Below are positions 5,256 through 9,428 of a stretch of 9,428 bases of DNA, piece by piece. The stretch is from Bacillus sp. ISL-7 (GTDB taxonomy: Bacteria; Bacillota; Bacilli; Bacillales_B; DSM-18226). The stretch is taken from the NCBI RefSeq assembly GCF_018613065.1, contig NZ_JAGGQW010000106.1, positions 1 through 9,428 on the forward strand, written 5' to 3'. The number at the start of each line of letters is the position of its first letter. The first letter of the stretch is position 1. Under the pieces are notes generated by a model. The model ran no database searches and had not been told where the DNA came from. It worked only from the letters and a program-made list of their open reading frames with translations. Position numbers and translations under genes: made by a program.

Positions 5256-5269
5256 TTTTCTGCAGAAAA
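5256..5269. promoter_or_regulatory. Perfect 14-bp palindrome upstream of the globin gene
   Basis: TTTTCTGCAGAAAA is self-complementary over all 14 bases and lies 34 bases before the globin start. It could be a repressor or activator site controlling the globin. The half-site recalls CodY's AATTTTC, but the four-base centre does not fit the CodY consensus. No clear -35/-10 pair was found around it. Confidence 0.4.
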
Positions 5270-5302
5270 TACTTCTACTAAATTCAAAGTAGGAGTGTAT
5301 AC

Positions 5303-5665
5303 ATGGAACAAACACTTTATGAAAAAGTTGGCGGAGAAGAAGCTATTGCAAAAGTTGTGGACTATTTTTACTCCGAGTTGGTTCTTAAGGATGAGACTGT
5401 TAATCATTTCTTTAAAGAAACGGATATGGAAAAACAACGCCGTCATCAGTCAAAATTTATTAGTTTTGCATTAGGCGGTCCAAATCAATATTCTGGTCAA
5501 TCTATGGCAAAAGCTCATCAAGGAATGAATCTCCAACCAGCCCATTATAATGCTATTGTAAAACATCTTCACGATGCTCTTGCTCACTTTGGAGTGAATG
5601 AAAGAGACATAGATACAGCTTTAACTCAAGTAGCTTCACTAAGAGACGATATATTATATCAATAA
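5303..5665 (+). CDS. glbN: Group I truncated hemoglobin, 120 aa
   Basis: ATG at 5303 follows TAGGAG (5290-5295) with good spacing; the longer overlapping frame from 5235 is out of register and spurious. The sequence fits group I truncated globins end to end: LYEKVGGEEAI (5-15), FY with Tyr23 as B10, HFF with the CD1 Phe (36-37), LGGP (57-60), KAHQGM with His72 as the proximal F8 haem ligand, and a C-terminal VASLRDDI. Gln49 aligns with the E11 Gln of mycobacterial GlbN and Gln45 with E7. The Tyr/Gln pair binds O2 tightly and supports NO dioxygenation, turning NO and O2 into nitrate in the cytosol. Nitric oxide detoxification or oxygen handling is therefore likely, but inferred. B. subtilis YjbI is, by contrast, a group II globin. 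It lies directly behind the KinB-like kinase. Confidence 0.9.
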   Translation: MEQTLYEKVGGEEAIAKVVDYFYSELVLKDETVNHFFKETDMEKQRRHQSKFISFALGGPNQYSGQSMAKAHQGMNLQPAHYNAIVKHLHDALAHFGVNERDIDTALTQVASLRDDILYQ

Positions 5666-5702
5666 CTGTTATTCTGCTAACGGATCCAAGAAGGGAAGAT
5701 CG

Positions 5703-5725
5703 AGCTGCCACTAAGGTAGCTTTTT
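5703..5725 (+). terminator. Intrinsic terminator of the globin gene
   Basis: AGCTGCC (5703-5709) pairs with GGTAGCT (5715-5721), including one G-U pair, around ACTAA, and five Ts end at 5725. It is about 38 bases after the globin stop. The minus strand has no T run here, so it probably does not serve the LysR gene that ends at 5817. Confidence 0.75.
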
Positions 5726-5816
5726 CTATTAAACAATGTCAGTTTGGACGTTTCTTTCTTAAAATATTGTTAATCCGTTCCTGGCGCGACCCGAAGAATG
5801 TTCTTTAAGAAATTTT

Positions 5817-6728
5817 TTACTTTTTAAACTCATTTAATCTTTCGTAGGTTTCAAGTAAGAAATCATAAAACAATGCTTCGGTTGGGAGCAGTTGACGTTG
5901 TGTCGGGTAGATGACACCGACTGTGCGTGTGAGACTCGCATCTGATATGGGAATCACGACAGTGGACCGCGGTGTGTTATCTACCAATGTCATCTCTGGC
6001 ATCAATGCTACCCCTAAGCCAGCAGACACTAACCCTTTTAATGCATCAATATCTTTCCCTTCGAATGCGATTTGTGGTGAAAAACCTGCATCCTTACATG
6101 CTTGAACAACCTGTTCGCGAAATACAAATCCTTCAGGCAGGGCACAAAATGGGTCATTTCTTAAATCCCGTAACCGAATCGATTCCCGATCAGATAATGG
6201 ATGATGAAGAGGGATGAGGGCAACGATATTTTCTGTAAATAACGTAGCTCCTTGAATTTTTTTTTCTTTATCCGGATTGGGCATGGGCGCCATCATGGCC
6301 AAATTAAATTCCCCATTTACCACTCCATCAATTAAATCATAATAAAGGGCATTGCTCATTTGAAATTTCGCATCCGGGTACCGAATGCGAAAAGCATAAA
6401 TGATGGAAGGCAATGTATGGGCGGCCATGCTAATTGGGAATGCAATTCGAACAGTTCCTTTTTCCGGATTTAAATTTTCTTCTACTTCTCTCTTTGCGTC
6501 CTCCATCAAATACCACACTTGTTTCATCCGTTCATAAAAGATTCTTCCTATAGGGGTTAACTTTACGCTTCTTCCCTCACGAATAAAAAGTTTCACACCT
6601 AATTCGTCTTCTAAATTGAAGATTTGCCTGCTAACGGAAGACTGGGCAACATGCAAGACATCCGCTGCCTCTGTTACATGCTCTCTTTTAGCCACTTCCA
6701 GGAAATATTGAATTTGCCTCGTCTCCAT
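5817..6728 (-). CDS. GltC-like LysR-type transcriptional regulator, 303 aa
   Basis: ATG at 6728-6726 is preceded on the minus strand by GGAGTGA. Residues 1-60 are a LysR winged helix-turn-helix (HTH about 18-38, EAADVLHVAQSSVSRQI), with LTPIG at 57-61. Residues about 92-295 are the two-lobed effector domain, including the motif LKGLVSAGLGVALMPE. The sequence resembles my recollection of B. subtilis GltC throughout, e.g. EHV-EAAD-LHVAQS at the start and PEGFV-RE and GLVSAG-GV later. GltC activates gltAB in response to 2-oxoglutarate and is inhibited by glutamate. Here it diverges from gdhA, not gltAB, and a 20-bp palindrome lies between them, so gdhA is the obvious target, with likely autoregulation. 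Length is normal for the family (about 300). Effector and target are inferred; another glutamate-family LysR paralogue is the main alternative. Confidence 0.88.
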   Translation of the reverse strand: METRQIQYFLEVAKREHVTEAADVLHVAQSSVSRQIFNLEDELGVKLFIREGRSVKLTPIGRIFYERMKQVWYLMEDAKREVEENLNPEKGTVRIAFPISMAAHTLPSIIYAFRIRYPDAKFQMSNALYYDLIDGVVNGEFNLAMMAPMPNPDKEKKIQGATLFTENIVALIPLHHPLSDRESIRLRDLRNDPFCALPEGFVFREQVVQACKDAGFSPQIAFEGKDIDALKGLVSAGLGVALMPEMTLVDNTPRSTVVIPISDASLTRTVGVIYPTQRQLLPTEALFYDFLLETYERLNEFKK

Positions 6729-6762
6729 TTTTTAATCACTCCAGATTCATGCGTTAAATGCA

Positions 6763-6782
6763 TTAATTTCATCGGAAATTAA
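6763..6782. promoter_or_regulatory. Probable LysR/GltC-like operator
   Basis: TTAATTTCATCGGAAATTAA has perfect 8-bp arms around ATCG. It lies two bases upstream of the predicted gdhA -35 box and 34 bases upstream of the regulator's own start. LysR proteins bind such dyads to activate the divergent gene and repress their own. I have no motif alignment to the B. subtilis GltC boxes, so specificity is inferred. Confidence 0.6.
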
Positions 6783-6784
6783 GA

Positions 6785-6812
6785 TTGAAACTATTAATTA
6801 TAAAATTATAAA
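6785..6812 (+). promoter_or_regulatory. Predicted promoter of gdhA
   Basis: TTGAAA (6785-6790) and TATAAA (6807-6812) are spaced by 16 bases, each one mismatch from the sigma-A consensus. The start would be near 6819, giving a leader of about 57 bases. The palindrome at 6763-6782 lies directly upstream, a typical place for an activator that contacts RNA polymerase. Confidence 0.5.
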
Positions 6813-6857
6813 ATGAAAATACATTTAAGAAAAGTAATTTTTCATTGTTTTTAATAA

Positions 6858-8258
<1,401 letters not shown>

Positions 8259-8303
8259 AATATAATATCTTGTTACGATAATAATAGAATATAGATACCG
8301 TTC

Positions 8304-8353
8304 AAAACAACGATGAAAGGTCACAAATTGGTGGCCTTTCATCGTTGTTTTTT
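8304..8353 (+). terminator. Very strong intrinsic terminator of gdhA
   Basis: A 21-bp stem (8304-8324 with 8331-8351, one T-G pair) closes an AAATTG loop and leads into an unbroken T run (8348-8354). It begins 45 bases after the gdhA stop. A-richness on the 5' side means it could also stop minus-strand transcripts. Confidence 0.93.
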
Positions 8354-8420
8354 TATATCTATCAAAAGTTTACTTATTTTGATTATTTTAAGTAAAGTGG
8401 AACCGATAGTCGTTTGATTT

Positions 8421-8471
8421 TTGTTAATTGAACAAACTGAGAAATTATTAGGAAAATGTAAAAAGATATGA
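8421..8471 (+). pseudogene. Relic of the 3' end of a second CBS-HEPN gene copy
   Basis: These 51 bases match 2533-2583, the last 16 codons plus TGA of the CBS-HEPN gene, at 47 of 51 positions. The reading is LLIEQTEKLLGKCKKI followed by TGA, against LLIEQTEKLLGACEKI in the intact gene. Three of the four changes lie in two Lys codons (Ala to Lys, Glu to Lys), and one is silent. With a short gap the match extends slightly past the stop (AATTTCTA in both). Upstream, the frame meets a stop at 8415-8417 and similarity ends at about 8418. This is the tail of a lost paralogue or of a duplicated segment, and it cannot encode a functional protein. Confidence 0.8.
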
Positions 8472-8481
8472 AATTTCTAGA

Positions 8482-8510
8482 TTGAAAAAAATAATCGATA
8501 TATCTATTCT
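8482..8510 (+). promoter_or_regulatory. Predicted promoter of the nitroreductase gene
   Basis: TTGAAA (8482-8487) and TATTCT (8505-8510) are separated by 17 bases. The start would be near 8517, leaving a leader of about 115 bases. The inverted repeat at 8492-8530 overlaps the spacer and the transcription start. Confidence 0.45.
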
Positions 8511-8530
8511 TTATCTATGAATATCGATTA
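8492..8530. repeat. Perfect 10-bp inverted repeat straddling the nitroreductase promoter
   Basis: TAATCGATAT (8492-8501) is the exact reverse complement of ATATCGATTA (8521-8530). One arm is between -35 and -10 and the other just downstream of the expected start, the usual place for a repressor to block initiation. The 19-base centre also holds two ATCTAT copies. It is too AT-rich and T-poor afterwards to be a terminator. Confidence 0.5.
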
Positions 8531-8631
8531 AAATTTATCGTAATAGGTAAAGAATGTAAGGTTGGCATGTCAGGTATAAAAAAACAAGACATTCTAAGGG
8601 AAGAAGATTAGAACTAATAGGAGGAATTTAC

Positions 8632-9117
8632 TTGGATATCATCGATATTATCTATTCTCGACGTAATATAAAAAATTTCAAAGCAGATCCGGTAACTATA
8701 GAGCAAATCAGCAAATGGCTGCAAGCCGGCACAATGGCTCCCAATCATAAAATGACCGAACCATGGGAAGTGTACATGGTTGGTGAGGAGACAAGAGAAA
8801 AGTTAAACCACAAAACCAATTTCTTCCATGCACCTGTTGTACTTGCCATTTTATCCAAACATGGTGCCAATGAAATTGAAAAAATAGAAAACGCACATGC
8901 TACAGCCTGCTTTGTACAAAATTTTAATTTAGCCGCTTGGGCAGAAGGGGTTGGAACATTCTGGTCATCGATGGGGGGTGCTCCGAAAAACCGTGAAATT
9001 CTAGGTGTTCCGGATGGGTATGATGTGATCGGGATATTTGGTGTAGGGTATCCAGAAGAAATCAATGAACCAAAAGAAAGGACTCCTATTCAAGAAAAAA
9101 TAAAGTACCTTTCTTAA
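8632..9117 (+). CDS. Short nitroreductase-family FMN-dependent oxidoreductase, 161 aa
   Basis: The start is TTG at 8632, with TAGGAGG (8618-8624) seven bases upstream; no ATG fits this signal. The protein has the nitroreductase fold signatures: SRRNIKNFK (9-17) with the Arg pair that holds FMN phosphate, LQAGTMAPNHKMTEPWEVYMV (30-50), AACFVQNF-type helix with NLAAWAEGVGTFWSSM (99-114), and VIGIFGVGYP (132-141). Members are homodimers that use NAD(P)H to reduce nitro compounds, quinones or flavins in the cytosol. At 161 residues it is shorter than the usual 180-220 and resembles the compact YdjA-like branch. The physiological substrate is unknown. It is monocistronic with its own promoter, a perfect inverted repeat and a strong terminator, so substrate-controlled repression is plausible. 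Confidence 0.88.
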   Translation: MDIIDIIYSRRNIKNFKADPVTIEQISKWLQAGTMAPNHKMTEPWEVYMVGEETREKLNHKTNFFHAPVVLAILSKHGANEIEKIENAHATACFVQNFNLAAWAEGVGTFWSSMGGAPKNREILGVPDGYDVIGIFGVGYPEEINEPKERTPIQEKIKYLS

Positions 9118-9138
9118 AAAAAGAAAAATAAAAAATAC

Positions 9139-9177
9139 GAAGCAGAGAAAATCACGTTTCTCTGCTTCTATTTTTTA
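9139..9177 (+). terminator. Strong intrinsic terminator of the nitroreductase gene
   Basis: GAAGCAGAGAAA (9139-9150) pairs perfectly with TTTCTCTGCTTC (9157-9168) around ATCACG, followed by TATTTTTTATT. A runs precede the stem, so it may work from both sides. It starts 22 bases after the stop. Confidence 0.92.
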
Positions 9178-9229
9178 TTGATAACAAAAAACCGGCCCTA
9201 AGGTAACCCTGGGATCTAATCCGATTTTG

Positions 9230-9328
9230 TCAGCTTAAAGGAATATTCTTCATAATTCCCCCAACAGCGAAAATAAATAGACTTACAAAACTAACTGCTT
9301 TTCAATTGACGGGATCTTTATTACTCAT
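9230..9328 (-). pseudogene. Possible broken single-helix ORF
   Basis: On the minus strand a frame from ATG 9328-9326 to TGA 9232-9230 reads 8 residues, an internal TGA (9304-9302) and then 23 residues with a hydrophobic helix (AVSFVSLFIFAVGGIMKNI). It looks like a membrane peptide or the N-terminus of a transporter with one nonsense codon. No ribosome binding site is evident and the family is unknown, so this is weakly supported. Confidence 0.2.
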
Positions 9329-9334
9329 TTAAGT

Positions 9335-9420
9335 GGATAATGTCGCCAATGCTTTATTGGAAACATTTTCTCCCCTTTTTATAGGATTACTGTCGCCAAT
9401 AAGCCTGATTGGAAACATTT
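9335..9420. repeat. Two direct copies of a hairpin-forming intergenic repeat, period 50 bp
   Basis: Both copies follow the pattern GGAT-TGTCGCCAAT-loop-ATTGGAAACATTTT, with TGTCGCCAAT at 9341 and 9391. In each, CCAAT pairs with ATTGG and an outer TGT pairs with ACA across a two-by-two internal loop (CG opposite AA). The apical loop varies (GCTTT, AAGCCTG) while the arms are conserved, which suggests selection on structure or a mobile palindromic repeat. The array may continue past the window end. I cannot name the family. Confidence 0.6.
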
Positions 9421-9428
9421 TTGGCCCT

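Noticed and set aside
5235..5474. Longer plus-strand frame overlapping the globin start
   Set aside because: It is in a different frame from the globin. The globin has a proper ribosome binding site and full-length homology from 5303.
5911..6217. Plus-strand frames of 64 and 81 codons inside the LysR gene
   Set aside because: They overlap a complete, well-recognised GltC-like regulator on the opposite strand and show no start signal or family features.
8541..8611. Short frame ending KKQDILREED just before the nitroreductase ribosome binding site
   Set aside because: Its only possible start (8567) gives 14 codons with a weak ribosome binding site, and the part upstream overlaps the promoter and inverted repeat.
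8745..9065. 106-codon open frame antisense to the nitroreductase gene
   Set aside because: The sense frame carries clear nitroreductase motifs and a strong start signal. The antisense frame has neither.
9335..9428. Possible CRISPR array from the two direct repeats
   Set aside because: Only two copies, with palindromic cores, variable loops and a spacer of about 15-20 bases, and no cas gene nearby. This fits a hairpin-type intergenic repeat and not a CRISPR.

Overview
The window looks like a chromosomal segment of a low-GC, endospore-forming Firmicute of the Bacillus/Neobacillus type. The evidence is the AT-rich base composition, strong AGGAGG-type ribosome binding sites, frequent TTG starts (three of the accepted genes), intrinsic terminators after most genes, and the gene set: an FbpB-family peptide, a KinB-like sporulation kinase and a GltC-like regulator. 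I see no rRNA, tRNA, CRISPR array, intact insertion sequence or phage module.

Layout. The window opens inside the 3' end of gapN (non-phosphorylating NADP-dependent glyceraldehyde-3-phosphate dehydrogenase). From about 380 to 3100 is a loose accessory stretch. It holds three small genes (530-715, 981-1181, 1356-1487) and one larger TTG-started gene (1777-2583), which appears to encode a degenerate CBS pair fused to a HEPN-like domain with an RX4H motif. It also holds gene debris: a scrap of thiolase out of frame with its host ORF (673-750), and a scrap of a DUF2382/YsnF-like protein on the minus strand (2726-2890). Next come a five-helix membrane protein on the minus strand (3096-3575), a leader-like region with an orphan terminator, a 14-codon ORF and a hairpin (3576-3942), a KinB-like histidine kinase (3943-5193) and a group I truncated globin (5303-5665).

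The right half is a nitrogen-assimilation locus. A GltC-like LysR regulator (5817-6728, minus) diverges from gdhA, an NADP-type glutamate dehydrogenase (6876-8258, plus). The 147-bp gap holds a perfect 20-bp palindrome next to the predicted gdhA -35 box. In B. subtilis GltC controls glutamate synthase (gltAB), so this arrangement suggests the regulator has been applied to glutamate dehydrogenase. Beyond the gdhA terminator lies a 51-bp scrap (8421-8471) that duplicates the last 16 codons and stop of the CBS-HEPN gene 5.9 kb upstream. A short nitroreductase-family gene follows (8632-9117), whose promoter is straddled by a perfect inverted repeat. The window ends in a 50-bp-period pair of hairpin repeats that may continue past the edge.

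Most genes are single transcription units separated by terminators, with no long operon. The best candidates for new biology are the CBS-HEPN protein with its relic copy, the GltC-like/gdhA regulatory pair, the leader upstream of the kinase, and the terminal hairpin repeats. All functional statements come from reading the sequence and recalling family features; no searches were run.
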